A stretch of DNA of 64,000 bases. Origin: Chytriomyces cf. hyalinus JEL632. Lineage: Eukaryota; Chytridiomycota; Chytridiomycetes; Chytridiales; Chytriomycetaceae. Positions 11,395 to 22,847 of this stretch are shown piece after piece. The stretch's first letter is position 1. Every line of letters begins with the position of its first letter. The notes below the pieces were generated by a model. It made no database searches and was not told the DNA's origin. It saw only the letters and a program-made list of their open reading frames with translations. The translations under genes were made by a program, and so were the position numbers. The stretch is from NCBI GenBank assembly GCA_025435555.1, contig JAIWWG010000121.1:19898-83897 (forward strand), read 5' to 3'.

Positions 11395-11985
11395 TTGCCT
11401 CATGCGCATTTGGATCCATCAAATGCAGAGACGCATTATACCAATATAATTGGAGGAGCACGCAGTTGCGGGATTCACTTTTTAAAAAATACGGGTTTTC
11501 GAAGCGTGATTGAATAGTCGGACAAATGATGATTGACGGAACGTGCAACTAAATCATGAGGTCTCTCTTTTAACTCCACACCATACGAACATAAAGAATT
11601 TCAACAACCGTTTCCACGGAGCACCCGTCTCCGGAAGCATCATTGGCTTGTTTTTTGAGGCGGCAAATTGCTGATAAAAGTTGCGCGTGCGCTGCCAGTC
11701 GGCTGTGTTTCCGCCACCTGGAGTGTCAGGGTTGTTGAATCCTCCCGTGAGAAGTTGTTCAAAGTAGCGTTCAGGTAATGGGCAGTTGTTGTGGCAGTTT
11801 TGGCGCGGGTAGTAGTATAGGGAGAGACCGACCCAGTCAACATATTCATCGCCAGGCCAGAAGGGGCTGTATGGATCGTCGAAGTTGTCGATTTTTCCGT
11901 CGCCGTTTGTATCGAGGAGATCAAAGTCTGTGCTGTTTGACAGAGGCGTAGATCGCGCACCACCATCGGTTCCTCCAGGGAAATG
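11395..11985 (-). pseudogene. Inverted, internally deleted copy of the GH26 gene and its 3' flank
   Basis: Read on the minus strand, 11985 to ~11630 is nearly identical to 6625-6995 of the GH26 gene, including the calcium-loop codons. It then jumps at 'CCGTGGA' to sequence matching 7490-7690 downstream of the gene, so the parent interval ~6996-7489, encoding the C-terminal third with the GPI signal, has been removed. The 5' part and signal peptide are absent. The high identity suggests a recent event. It cannot make a working enzyme. Confidence 0.85.
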
Positions 11986-12209
11986 CTGGGGTTGTTTGCA
12001 TTGCCGTTACTTAGTGAGAGATGCCGCGATTGAACAAGGGATTTACCCCTTTAAAAAGTGCGTAAGTAAAACTTTAAAACCTGAAACAAAAATTTGGAAA
12101 GTGTTACCATTTCCGTTACCTGCTCTAGCTCTCATCCCGATCTGCCTACAAAGCCTTCTTCCAACAGCAACAACAACAGCAACAGCCAGCATCAACAGCA
12201 AGCCACCCC

Positions 12210-13053
12210 ATGAACTGCAACGAGGACATCATCTTCTTCCTGTTTAAGGAGTGTGACCCAACCAGCATGCTGCCCCTGTCCACGGTATGCAAACGGTACC
12301 ACAAGGTGTTCCTTCCCCGTCGATCCGTCATCTGCCAGTCTCACATTGAGCGCCGGATCAATGCGACCTTCTCCAAAAAGCAAGGCCCAGGAGAAAAAGG
12401 AGCTACAGCAGCAACTCCAAAAAAAAAGTTGGATGGGAAGAATGCAAACATGAAATCATTACACTAAACCACGACTTTGTCAAGCCTTGTTTGGCGGATG
12501 CATATCATGTCTTTTTAGACTTTGGCAAGAAACGGTGGTGGCGAATATTTAAAAGTGTCGAACTTTACCACGCCGTGAAAAATCGATCGGCCTGGTTTGA
12601 GGAGTTCAAGATCTCGCCGCAAACGGTCAACTATATTTTCAAGTTGTATAATGGCGCAGTGTACGACGACGAAATTCATGGCGGCGAAATGATATTCGGT
12701 ATCGTATTTGGTCCCGACGTGCACGAGGATTCGCGTTTGGAGTGGCTTCAGGAAAAGTTTGGGAAAGAGTTTCCCTGGATGAACCTAGTTTTTTTAACGG
12801 AACGTTGGAGTATCGCCCCCCTAAGCATGAGTGGGTCGATGTGGGTGATGCATTAGACTCAGCAAATAAGCCACGTTTTACGGATTACGATCAAATCCCA
12901 CTGGGCACTGCAATTAAAAGAGCGTTGCGCGGCTTGTCGAGGGACCCAGGTTCCAAGTCGGACGCCGGAATGGAGTTGTATGATCACTTGAACCGTTACC
13001 CAACGGATCATGAGGCAGAGGTGATGTGGGACAGCTGTGTTGGTGAATTTTGA
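12210..13053 (+). pseudogene. F-box-like gene with several one-base frame breaks
   Basis: From ATG 12210 the protein reads 'DIIFFLFKECDPTSMLPLS' followed by 'TVCKRYHKVFLP', a good F-box pattern (substrate adaptor of SCF ubiquitin ligases). A CAA/CAG run encoding about eight Gln lies in frame just upstream (12152-12175), so translation may start earlier. Continuity then needs a shift near 12385, another at the A9 run at 12419-12427, and one at the T7 run near 12789, giving in order 'AQEKKELQQQLQ', 'WEECKHEIITLNHDF' (through 12491-12780) and the C-terminal 'ALRGLSRDPGSKSDAG' block ending at 13053. Each piece is open, so these may be sequencing errors; alternatively the gene is young dead. A partial repeat of its end lies at 11.2 kb. 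About 13090-13278 holds a further short open piece of unknown nature. Confidence 0.45.
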
Positions 13054-13528
13054 GATCCCATCAACGTGGACGCATCTCCTGAGTAAAGGGCGCATATGCG
13101 ATCTGTTTTCTATGAGCCTGCGAGAGAGAAAATAAGAAACTTCGTTGAGCAGTGCTGGGTTTCTTGTTTGCTGAAACGAAAAGGAAATTTGTTCCACCGG
13201 AAGTGATGAAGTATCAAGCGAGGATACAGGCTGTGGGACATGAGGAGATTATGAAGACTGGGAAAAGGACGAGGGCGTGATTCTTTTTGACTATATAAAT
13301 TGCTGTCCCATTCGGGTAACAGTTTCCATACAAATGCGTAACAGCTTTTGAACACCAAACAGGGAGAAGTAAGATTTTATTTGAGCTCGCTTGTTTACAG
13401 AAATGCTCAAAGACATAAAAAAAAAAAAGACGGGAGACTTCCCAGACTCGTAAGCGCGCAAAACGGAATGACGCCACCCCAAAACGCACTCAGTAAATGT
13501 AAGACAACAACCTCCAACTGGCCGCTTT

Positions 13529-15096
13529 CTATGTCACATAATTCCCCGGAAATATCCCCGTCGCCCCTCGTAACCTCCCCGTCCACCAATCATTCGGATC
13601 CGCCGTACGTTCAATCAATTCAATGCGATCATCTCTCATGAACGACAAGTCTCCGTCAGCTTGTGCTTGATAGTCGTACAACGCAGTGACAAAAGTCGCG
13701 GTTGGGTCTTCGGTCTCTGAATACGCGCGTTCGAATGGGGGTTGTTGGATACTGGATCCGTAGCTTCCATGTAGTTGCTTAAAAGAGTTGACACTTTGAT
13801 GTTGTGAAGATGTTGCGTATGAAGGTGGCTCGGCATGTTGTGGGGATTGGAGTTTATGAGGTGATGAAGAATCTGCAGTGTCCGGGACCCCGGGTGCAAC
13901 GTAATCGGGACTCAGCGGGTTATTACTCGGCACAGATTTCCTGTTCCGATACACCAACGACAAATCATCCAGAAGCGCTGCTTGCGCCGCTACTTTTGTT
14001 TCAAACCCAACAGCCGCGCTTAAACTCACGTCAAACGCGGGTAACTTAATCAAATCGCCATACGCTTGTGATAGGACTTGATGGACATTGAGTTGGTACC
14101 AGAATAAGGTTTGGAAGCATGGATCAATGAAGGGAGCTTTTAGTTGTAGGAGGACTGGGAGTTCTGATTTGAGGAGGTTGTTGATGTGGTTGTATTCGCG
14201 GGAGGCTTGGTCGAATGCGATTTCCACTTTTCCGAGCGATTTTTCGTCAGAGACGCTCCTGTTTTATTTTGATTTTGGTTGAAATGTGGAAGAATCAGGT
14301 TTTTTTCGCTGTCAAATATTTCGAGGATTTGCGCACCTTTCCTTTTCTTTAAGTTTCTTGACGGCTTCTCGATGGCGGTCGTAATCCAGCAATTTATGAC
14401 CGCGTTTGGTAATCACTTTCTAAAAAAAAAAAAAGTGTTAAACGATATAACAGGCAAAAACCATTTTGCAAAATCAAACCTTGACATTATCCAGCAACAT
14501 GACCAGGTCCATCGACGGCGCAACCAACCTCCGCTCAATCGTTTCCAAATCTGGAAGCAAAAACTGACGCGTTGCTTGTGAAAAGTTTGCAAATTCTTGT
14601 GCGGCTTGCAACGAGATTGGTTCTGTTTGTTTATACTTGGAGCGAGTTTTTATAAATTAAGAGTTAGATTGGACATGTGTGTGGGGGTTGTGATATATGG
14701 ATATGAAGTGGTACCGATTTGGATCCTGAGGAGATTCGAGCTTCTATGGGACTCTCTCCGTCAGCTGCGACAGGTGATGTTAGGTGAGGCGTGATTGGAG
14801 AGTACACCTTAGTTTTGAGCGAGTTTAGAAACCCATTGGCGCTGTCACCACCACAACAACGTACACACCTCCAACAAAGTTGCCGCAAACGACTCCTGGT
14901 GCGCCAACAGCGACGACAACGCGTCTTTAAACTTTTTCGAATCTTCGCTTAGTTTCCGTGCTGACGTGTCCAGCAGTTTGAAACGTTCTTCGAGGTCCGT
15001 GTATTCCGGGTCTGTCGTTTCGCTCGAGTATCCACTTTTTGACATGACGAGGTGAGGGAGGCGGGCGACGGCTTTGGAGAATCCGCGGAGCGACAT
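13529..15096 (-). CDS. BAR-SH3 protein, amphiphysin/Rvs167 type
   Basis: Exons 14869-15096, 14715-14807, 14480-14635, 14337-14419 and 13529-14258 give 429 residues with all phases consistent. It should bind and bend membranes at endocytic sites and link them to actin. The BAR domain spans about residues 1-260: 'EERFKLLDTSARKLSEDS' near 35, 'FSQATRQFLLPDLETIERR', 'KRGHKLLDYDRHR' (the signature of this BAR subclass) and 'YNHINNLLKSELPVLLQL'. A Pro/Ser/Gln-rich linker follows. The C-terminal SH3 (about 370-429) has 'ALYDYQAQADGDLSF', 'WWTGRLRGATGIFPGNYV' with the ligand-binding Tyr, Trp and Pro positions intact. Exon 2 codes a family-variable loop after 'LLEVYSPI'. No frame damage. Confidence 0.9.
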
Positions 15097-15210
15097 TTTG
15101 GTTTTTTTATAGATGGAGATTGGCGTGGTGGTTCCGTGTTTTTTTTTGTTTTATTTACAGTTCAAATCGCCAACATCCAACAAACACGCTCAGATTGAGC
15201 AATACCAAGT

Positions 15211-15884
15211 TTATTTATTTTCACGTTGGTTGGATAGTTTCTTATTCAAATCGTAACTTTTTGGATTGGTAAAGGCCCAACAGTCTTTGGGGACGTTCGG
15301 GGGATTTCCATCTCGGTTCTTTATAATTTCTACCGTGAAAAAATAGAAAACCATGGAGATACCCACGATTTTCCACCCATGAGTGATTCTTTCATATTCT
15401 ATTCCAAAGGGTATAAATGGTAGAGCTTCCACAAGGCAAATAAACATCTTCTTAGACCAAAATCATCGTTGTAGCACCTAGTCCTCAAGTCACAAACCCT
15501 CGTACTGCGTGCCACCACCATTTGTACCGACAATATTGGAATCGTATTGAAATGCTTTGGTGTGTCATTCTTGATGGAAATGTGATATAGCTTTGGTTCT
15601 TGTGAAATGCATGAATACACTGTATTGTTGTTCGAGAAAAAGTATCGAACTGCATCATTCAAACTCATTGTAAACCTATCCATTTGCTTTTTATCACTTC
15701 TTTTGTTCAAACATCCTACGAAACAGTTTATCATCAGCTTTGCATTATCGCCGCTCTTGTCATATATCCTCTTTACAAAATCATTAAAGTAGTCTGCTTT
15801 GAGAGTTTTACTTGGAATGATTTCATAGACAATCTTGAGGGACATGCCAATCATTCCAGTCTCAAATCTTGAGCAGCGAACCAA
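15211..15884 (-). CDS. Fragment resembling a virus/plasmid-type family B DNA polymerase end
   Basis: Frame 15399-15884 (161 residues) contains 'FNDFVKRIYDKSGDNAKLMI' followed by 'NCFVGCLNKRSDKKQ', the pattern of the palm/thumb region of family B polymerases of large DNA viruses, polinton-like elements and linear plasmids ('..F...vY......Ak..iN..iG.lg'). The catalytic DTD block is not seen. A second frame (15211-15447) continues to the left in another phase. It overlaps the end of the 15851-16531 frame, so it may be its 3' exon or a separate truncated gene. Resemblance is by eye only and could be coincidental. Confidence 0.3.
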
Positions 15885-16531
15885 TCTCTAATTGAAGCTT
15901 GATAGAGCTTAATCTGATTGAAACTCAGCGAAGTGTGAATGAAACGAGGGTAGTCTTGAATGAAACGCACAAAAGACATGTAGCTGAAGTAGGTACTCTT
16001 AGCGACACCAGTAAGTTCGTGTATGACAGGGTAGCATTTGGCTTTAGACAGTACTTTCTTCCCATCTTTGTGTTGCAGTTCAAACATGAGAGCCTCCAGT
16101 GCGGTACCCATATTCATATACAGCGATAGTGCCTTGTAGTGCTGAAACTCGATTTTCTGGGCACAGTCTTTGATATAGACAGCCAGTCCTTTGGCAGAGA
16201 GCTTGTCGTACCGACGAGGTTCCACATCAGTCTTGAGGATTGCAGTTGGACCAATGAAGGTCAGGAATTGCTTGACTTTCAGGTGCTTGTCCTTAGGTAG
16301 CGGTTCGGCAAGCGAAGGAGGCAAATCTTCTGCATTAAGTTCCTCATATCCTTCGTAGGTGTCGTCTTCTCCGGGAGTTACACCCTGACATTTGACAATC
16401 GCTTTGGCAAAGAGCTTGAGAACCCGCCAGTCAACATCATTGACATCTCCCAACAGGTCCATGATGCGTTCTGTGGGATGATTCTTGCATCGAAGAACCC
16501 AATCAACAACAACTACCATTTCGTTGGACAT
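15851..16531 (-). CDS. Unrecognised 226-residue protein, possible mobile or viral gene
   Basis: A single open frame without introns starts at ATG 16531 ('MSNEMVVVVDWVLRCKNHP'). It has an acidic linker near residues 50-75 and an alpha-helical C-terminal half with 'LTGVAKSTYFSYMSFVRF' followed by 'IQDYPRFIHTSLSF', a pattern reminiscent of helical DNA-binding modules of viruses and transposons. I do not recognise a family. The intron-poor style and the polymerase-like frame next to it suggest an integrated element. It could also be an exon of a larger gene running left. Confidence 0.45.
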   Translation of the reverse strand: MSNEMVVVVDWVLRCKNHPTERIMDLLGDVNDVDWRVLKLFAKAIVKCQGVTPGEDDTYEGYEELNAEDLPPSLAEPLPKDKHLKVKQFLTFIGPTAILKTDVEPRRYDKLSAKGLAVYIKDCAQKIEFQHYKALSLYMNMGTALEALMFELQHKDGKKVLSKAKCYPVIHELTGVAKSTYFSYMSFVRFIQDYPRFIHTSLSFNQIKLYQASIRDWFAAQDLRLE

Positions 16532-16539
16532 TTTTTTGC

Positions 16540-17045
16540 CACCTGCAAAATTGTCAAGATTTTATAGACCGAAAAACTTCCAAAATGTTCTTTTTGTTTC
16601 CACCACTGTAAAGTCATTATTATTTTAACTACCTTTTTTGCAATAAAAACAAGAAATAAGTCCAACTAGCTTAAAAAACCCCGTCAGTCACATCTCTGTA
16701 TCTCACTCTTCATCCACAAACCCCCCATTGGCAGTCACTAGACACGTGGTAAATTCATGAAGCAACCGTACAACTACAATTCTGTCGTCGACACCTTCCC
16801 AACCCCGTCTGGTTTTCATCAACTCTAAGTCTGTCTATTTTCGAAAACATTAAAAGAAAATCGCATGACGCAGTTACAAAGTTACAATTTTACCCGAGTC
16901 GAGAATTCATTTGTAGACGTTCCGGCACTCTTGGCATCATTAAGCTGAATTGACATAACAAGGACCCGGTTGATGATGTAATCACTATCATCCGTGATGC
17001 TATAATTACGTATAAGTTAGTGTTAATTTAAGTTAAACAGACTGA
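16540..17045. other. Intergenic, nothing recognised
   Basis: About 500 bp of AT-rich DNA between two minus-strand genes. It should contain the promoter of the 16531 gene and the 3' end of the 17046 gene. No repeat or RNA gene is seen. Confidence 0.4.
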
Positions 17046-19348
17046 TTACCGGTCAAAAACAAAGTCATCCGGGTCAATGACGTGTCCTGTGATTGGACTG
17101 ATGTAGCCAAGACGTTCAAGCAATTCCTTTACATCACGAAGTTCCCATTTGCGTATGTCTTTCAGTTTCGAAACGCCGAATTTCGGGTTCTTGTTCAAAA
17201 TATAAGCTCGGCGTTTGTCCATGTGTTGATTCTTCCATTTCGTATTTGCCACAGCCAAGATTGCGTCTTTCACTGATTGCGGTACAACTTTTTTGGGCTT
17301 GAAGTATATCCCAGTAATCAGACCGTTCAAAGCTCCTGCAGCCTCAGCAAAGTCAATACGTCTGTAAACCTGAATCATTGCGTTGAGACGCTCAGTATTG
17401 TACTTGTTTTTCAATCTAATGGTTTAAACGGATAAGCCAGTGAGTGAAGGTTCTAAAAAATTTTACGCTACCTTTGGTAGGCAATGCAATCCACGTTCAT
17501 TCGTTGTCCAGGTGCATTCACAGCCAATTCACTGTCTTCCCGGTCAAGAGACAACATCCCAAGACCTGAATGAGATAAAAGAACCAATGCCATTGTTGAC
17601 CGTTCGCCAATGAAATTCGAATCCAACACCTTGCGGAGCATTATTGCAACAGCCTCATCCGATAGTTCGTCCAGATGAGTGGGAACTGAGGGGTTGAACG
17701 CAACTTTGTCAATACAGGCAGTAAGTCGTTTGAGAACAAATGAATAGCAGGCGCGTGGAGTCGGTTTGTACTTTTGAGGAGTGTTGAACCAGTGGACGTT
17801 GTGAGCTGGCAACCAGTTGTCGTTTTCAGCTAAGTTGTAGGAAAGTCTCTTCAGGAAGGCTTCTGGGTTCGTCCGACGAGCGTCATTATTCTAATGAATG
17901 AAAGAGTGTCAAACAAAGTCCAAAAGGATAGAACATGTCTCGTGCGAGACATGTTTAAAAGGGGCTCCAATTGGAGAATATGATGGGGAACGATGGGGAG
18001 AATGAGGGAGAAATATTGGCTGAGGAGAACACGACCCGGCTGAGGGTCGTGTTTAATGGAGGGGGGTTTGGGGGCATCTCGGCTATTTTGTTGGGGTGAG
18101 GAGTACATGGAATTTTATAGGATGTACGATGGGATGATGGAAAGATGAGGGCCAATTGGAGAATATGATGGGGGAATGATGGGGCATATAAAGGCAGAAT
18201 GGAGGGACATACATGCGGATTTCCAGTGACTGGGTCTTGGTTTACTCCAATCTTCTGACATTCGCCTGCGCAATGTCCTTGATATGTATAATTTCCGGCC
18301 TTTCGCTTTTGAAGGGCTCCTGCAATTTTCCAATCCATAGCAACATCGCATTCTTGACAATTCTTCGGCGGTGGTTCAGAGATTTTGCCCGTTAATGGAT
18401 TTAGCAATTTTTTGTAGTTTTTCTTGCCAAGACTCGTGAGGATGACACCGCCATACTAAAACAAAAAATCAACAATGCAAGAAAAATTACTCGAAAAGGA
18501 CCACATACTGATTCAGGCACCTCCCCATCCATCTTGGCCTATTTTTTTAAAAGAAAAAAAGAGGGGAAAGTTCAGAACGGTCGTCCTTTTATATGTGTTT
18601 TCAAAGAAATCACGTGATGTACCTGTGGAGCAGCGACGAGGTCATTTGAGAGCAGTAGGGTGAGTGGTGACGGCTATTGGGAAAAGATTAAAAATTGCCT
18701 AGTCTGCCGAGAATCCCCCTCACCTTAGCATGTCCCGAAATAGTAAGGCTTGGGGTGATTTGATGACGGTCCTGATATTCTGCGATGGGAATTCTTGGAT
18801 TGTTGTAAAAGTTGCGGGTGTTGTTTTTCTGTTGAGTCCATGTACAAAAAGAGTTAACACTCCAGTAAAGACAGAAGAAACAAAGAACAAACCTGAGACT
18901 CATCTATATCTGTATCTATGTTGTCTACGTCTAATAATTGCGATGATAATTTGCTCTGCTTTGAGAAAGCAGAAGGGCGAACATCGACTTCCAAAATCCC
19001 TACAGACGAAAATCCGACTTCTCAGGCGGTTTCTATTTGAAGAATTAAGTATGAGTTGAAAAAATAAAACGAAAAAGGCGTCACCATCTCACGGGGATTC
19101 TTTTCCTTCTCCTTGGATACAGAAGATGATGCCGATTGTTGAACACGTGCGAGAGACGACTCCTCAAAATCAGAATCGCCAGTCTCGTAACCATCGGGCC
19201 GGTTTTCCAGTGCAGGTGCAGGACGGAAGAAAAACGTTCTGATGTCTGTCTGGACAGACACTCCTTCCTTCCTGCCGTCAACTTTCGTCTTCTTCGTTGT
19301 TGTTGCTGTTGTTGTTGCCTTCTTGTTTCCGTTCTGTTTGCGCTTCAT
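17046..19348 (-). CDS. Multi-exon protein with paired-Cys zinc motif, HNH-like region; family unknown
   Basis: Coding pieces in order: 19348 to ~19084 (basic, Thr-rich start, then acidic), ~19000-18895, ~18815-18725, ~18460-18213, ~17890-17470 and ~17415-17046. The ~18460-18213 exon has 'NCQECDVAMDW' and, 26 residues on, 'HCAGECQK', a four-Cys zinc site. Later 'LGMLSLDREDSE', '20 residues', then 'YQRLKNKYN' is arranged like the SxDRxDS...Nxx.N core of HNH endonucleases of large viruses and phages, but the catalytic His is not evident. The C-terminal half is helical and basic. Such paired-Cys plus 'LDREDS' layouts occur in virus-like genes, agreeing with the neighbouring 15-16.5 kb frames. No confident function; the first exons could belong to a separate gene. 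Confidence 0.5.
17893..18212 (-). repeat. Large intron with two perfect hairpins and a direct repeat
   Basis: This interval is spliced out of the 17046-19348 gene (donor GTATGT at 18212, acceptor ending near 17893) and is three to four times longer than neighbouring introns. It contains a 24-bp near-perfect palindrome AACATGTCTCGTGCGAGACA-type at about 17931-17955 (11-bp stem, 2-nt loop), a second hairpin CACGACCC/GGGTCGTG at about 18028-18049, and a direct repeat of 'CCAATTGGAGAATATGATGG' at about 17966 and 18152. This looks like a small non-autonomous element or its footprint. Confidence 0.55.
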
Positions 19349-19399
19349 TGTGCTGGTTTGGATTCGTCTAATTTTTGTGCTGAATTTGAAAATCTACTT

Positions 19400-20051
19400 C
19401 AGTGAAAGCTATTTACACTCGCTAAAGAATACAAGCGAACACATACACTGAATCCATCACATTATTCATCACTAACTCTTAGTGTAAATAAAACAGACTA
19501 TTCAAAGTTGAGTTGATTTGTCACTTGCCGCAGTGGTGGCGTCAACAATTCAAAATTTTATTAGAGGATTCTCACAGAAAAGTGTGTGTGGGCGGGTGCA
19601 TGGGGGGGGGTCTTTTCCGTCCTTTTTTGCAAAAGAAAAGAGGGAGGTTTTTTATTCTATTTTCTTCTAAAACCCGTGATGTTCTTCTTGGCTTTTTGTG
19701 GTGCATGGTTTTGCTTGCCTCATTCCCAATGATGTCTTAGGTGCGGGAGTCTCTTTTTATTGTCTTGAATTAAACGACATGCGTGACTGCATTTCAGTAG
19801 TTAATACTGCTAGATGTGATTGTACTTCAACACGGCAGATTCCCTCCAATTCGCATCATACTCACTCATACAGTGGCGGCCTTTCATAAGCCAACGCACT
19901 CTGCTGTACACTCTGTACCCTCAATTTCTGTGGCCGTCGGCGTATTGTTGGTTTTTGAAATCGTAACCACCGCGGTCACAGCAGCATCACAGGTAACGAA
20001 TTTGTATTGTATGTATTTGCAAGTCCAGAAAACAAAAGGAACAAAACTGTT
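19400..20051. other. Intergenic; G-run but no gene recognised
   Basis: The stretch separates two minus-strand genes. It includes a G8 run near 19602-19611 and GT-rich simple sequence at 19580. Open frames here are short and lack domains. Confidence 0.4.
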
Positions 20052-22728
20052 TTAAACACCGAGAATGTCACAGAATTCTTTCATGCTCTTTACAAGAGTA
20101 TATGCAGCAGTGCCAACCTTGTGCTTCACCACGCGCGAATCTTCCTCCGCAACTACTCCAATGCTACCATTGTTGACCAACCCGCTGCCCATCTCCTCCA
20201 ACGCCGCCTTTGCAGAGTCAAGCCCAACAATCACATCCTCCACGCGTATCGGCTCACAACCAAACAAATGCGCGCGCTGCAATATCCCAGAATCGCTGCT
20301 ACTAATCAAATGATCAATCGCCGTGGAAATTGTGAGGATTTGTGGTACAATCGCTGTCCGCAGTAACGAAGCCATATTCGCATTGTTCATTGTCCGAAGT
20401 ACGCCGAGAAGAGATTGAATTGCTTGGACCGTTCCAGTTGTTTGCTGGTTGATGCTGTTTCTTGTTTCTTCCACGTATTTTTGGTCAGGGTTGAAAAGTG
20501 TTGGTGGTGTGGTGGGCATGGGTGGGTTTTCGGCAACTCCGCGCACGCAATCTACGACTTGGTTCATGACTCCACGGACGTGAAAGATTTCTCGCTCCAC
20601 ATCTGGGGCTCCAATTTGTCCATTTGAGAGGCCGCCGGTTGCGAATCGTTTTACAACGTCCATCAGACCTACAAGGCTTTCGCTGAGGTTTTGTTTACTG
20701 GCATCGAGCATTTGTTGTTTGCGGTCGATTGTTGCGGCGTCTTCAAAGGATAGCGGTAAGCTTGCTGTTTCTGAAACTTGGCGGCATGTGAGTAAAACTT
20801 GTTTCAGAGGCAAAAGAATTGCGGGTGGTTCAGCGCGAGGAACGGAACTGGAGTAGAAATTTGTTTGTTTAGCAAGCAATCAAGATAATTCCAAAGATTT
20901 TGAGTTTACCGAACAATACGCGTCAAGTTGTCCAGCAACTCATGGAACGCAGTCACAGGGCCTTTGATTTCGTCATACGAGGCATTATCGTCCATGCTTG
21001 CACCGAATCGAGAGCTTTCTTGCAACTGTTTCAGCGTCAGTGATGAGACGGATGAGTGGGTTGTGCTTCGCTCTGCGTGAGTTGGATGTGCGCTTGAAAC
21101 GCGGTCTTTCGTGTTGCGGCGGGATGAGGAAGGTGACGTGAGTTCATTTTGGGACTGGGTTATTTTTGTAACAAATCAGCTTGTTGGAATGAGTAGAGGG
21201 GGGATGAGGGTGTTGTGTGCTTACACTGGAGAGCGACTGCATGCGTTCTTTTCTGTTTGTTCCGGCTATGGCATAAGAATCGGCTTGCTGGGCCAACTGC
21301 AGATGCAACTCTTCATTCTTTTTCCTTGTTTCTTCGAGTTCTGTTTTCATCGTAGAAATCTCTGCTGCTTTTGATTCTTGAAGTTGTTTGATTTCCAGTT
21401 CAAGGGTTCCAATTTTTTTGGCATTTTCAGCAAAAGTATCTGCGCCAGTTTCTTCAACGCTCTTTTCCAGCTGCTTTGCTGTTTCTTTTGAAGCCTCAAC
21501 TTCTTTCAAAGAGTCTTCGAGTTTTGAAGAGAGCGTTTTGATTTCCTGTTTTGTGGATTTTATGTTTGGATGAGTAAATAGTTTGTATGCGACTAGAGTG
21601 CGAATACAAACCTCTTTCAGCTTCTCAATTTCCGAAGGCATCGTTTCGACGCTCCACATTTCTTCGAGCTCAGTGTAGCTGGATTCCCAGTGTTTGGACT
21701 GCTCAACCGCTGTTTGCAGCTTGACTTCCAAGGATGCATTTGCCTGCAACAGCATAAACACGATTAATAAGAGGTGGGTATTTGTAAATATCTCACGAAA
21801 AAACAACGTCATTCTCACCGATTCCAAGTCCGCCAAACGGCTCGTCACTTCGCGAATTTGAGTTTCGTAATCCGCTTTCAATTTTTCAATATCATTCGAT
21901 GGGACTGACGATTCTGTCTCTGCTGGTGTGGGGATTTCAGTTGTTTGGAGTGCTGGATTGGATGTAGCTGTGTTTGTATTCGCACTGGGTTTCGGTTCCG
22001 CGCCTGCCAAGTACTGCGACAGAGCCGAGATTTCGCTGATTGTTGACATGCGGTCGATGTCATCTGAAGTTTGCGAAGAGGTTTCAAAGACATCTGGAGC
22101 CTGTTTGTGTTGATGAGATTGTGATCAGAAACAAAAGAACATGGTAATAGCAATAATAACAATGATGATGAACACACATTGGACACTTTGTTTTTGACAT
22201 TGTATTCGTCAATAATGCGTTTTGGCAGCCGTGATTCGAGTTCGGCGAGAGTGTCCACGCACACGTTCAGAAACAGGGCGGCTGGCAGTTTCGACAAACG
22301 GGTTCGCTGGCTCGCTCTGGGGACAACAGGTATTGAGAAACAAGAATGTTGGTATTGGGTGTTGTTTAGGGTGGTTACCTGGGGCCTTCCTTTATCGCTG
22401 AAGATTCGGCATCTGAGTGTGAACTTGTTGAGAACCAGTTTCAAACTGACGAGTAACACAGAAACCCACCCCCACCGTCGACAACAGCCGCACCCTCCTC
22501 CACAGATACAGAGACATCGCCCTGCACGCTGGTGGCTCTCTGCAGCGCCTCGTCAGCAACATCGGCAGCAAGACACAAGAGCATTTGAGAGTTCATTGCA
22601 GCCATCTTGTGTCTCCCGACGAGCCGCTTGACACCGGATGAAGAGGAGGGTCTCGGTGCTTGATCGGAAGCCTCTGCGGACACCGACACGTGGCGCCTGA
22701 TGGCGGAGTAGACGTCGTAACGCTTCAT
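20052..22728 (-). CDS. Spa2/GIT-type polarity scaffold with SHD repeats and coiled coil
   Basis: The start is ATG 22728. Exon 1 holds the first Spa2-homology repeat ('KRYDVYSAIRRH' to 'LCLAADVADEALQRA'). A 48-nt intron (donor GTGGGT) joins 'VVDGG' to 'DAESSAIKEGP', and the next splice gives the second repeat 'QRTRLSKLPAALFLNVCVD' with 'LESRLPKRI'. Then come a Ser/Thr/Pro-rich linker, a long coiled coil (about 21240-21900, many Glu/Lys heptads) and a C-terminal helical domain in the last exon (20052-20879, 275 residues). SHD repeats in Spa2 and GIT proteins recruit kinases and Rho/Arf regulators to growth sites; in fungi Spa2 organises the polarisome. No ankyrin or ArfGAP domain precedes, so Spa2-like is preferred over GIT. 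Some inner exon limits are approximate. Confidence 0.65.
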
Positions 22729-22847
22729 ACACGAACCCTAAGCTTGTTTGTTTTTCCCAATTTGGAACTTTCTGTTGCGTCAAACTGCACCTTTTTATTT
22801 ACCGTATGAAGTCAGAAGGAAAGGGGATATGAGATGCTGCTTCGCTC

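Noticed and set aside
17930-18160. CRISPR-like or origin-like repeat array
   Set aside because: Only one direct repeat pair and two hairpins occur, all inside a predicted intron of a eukaryotic gene.
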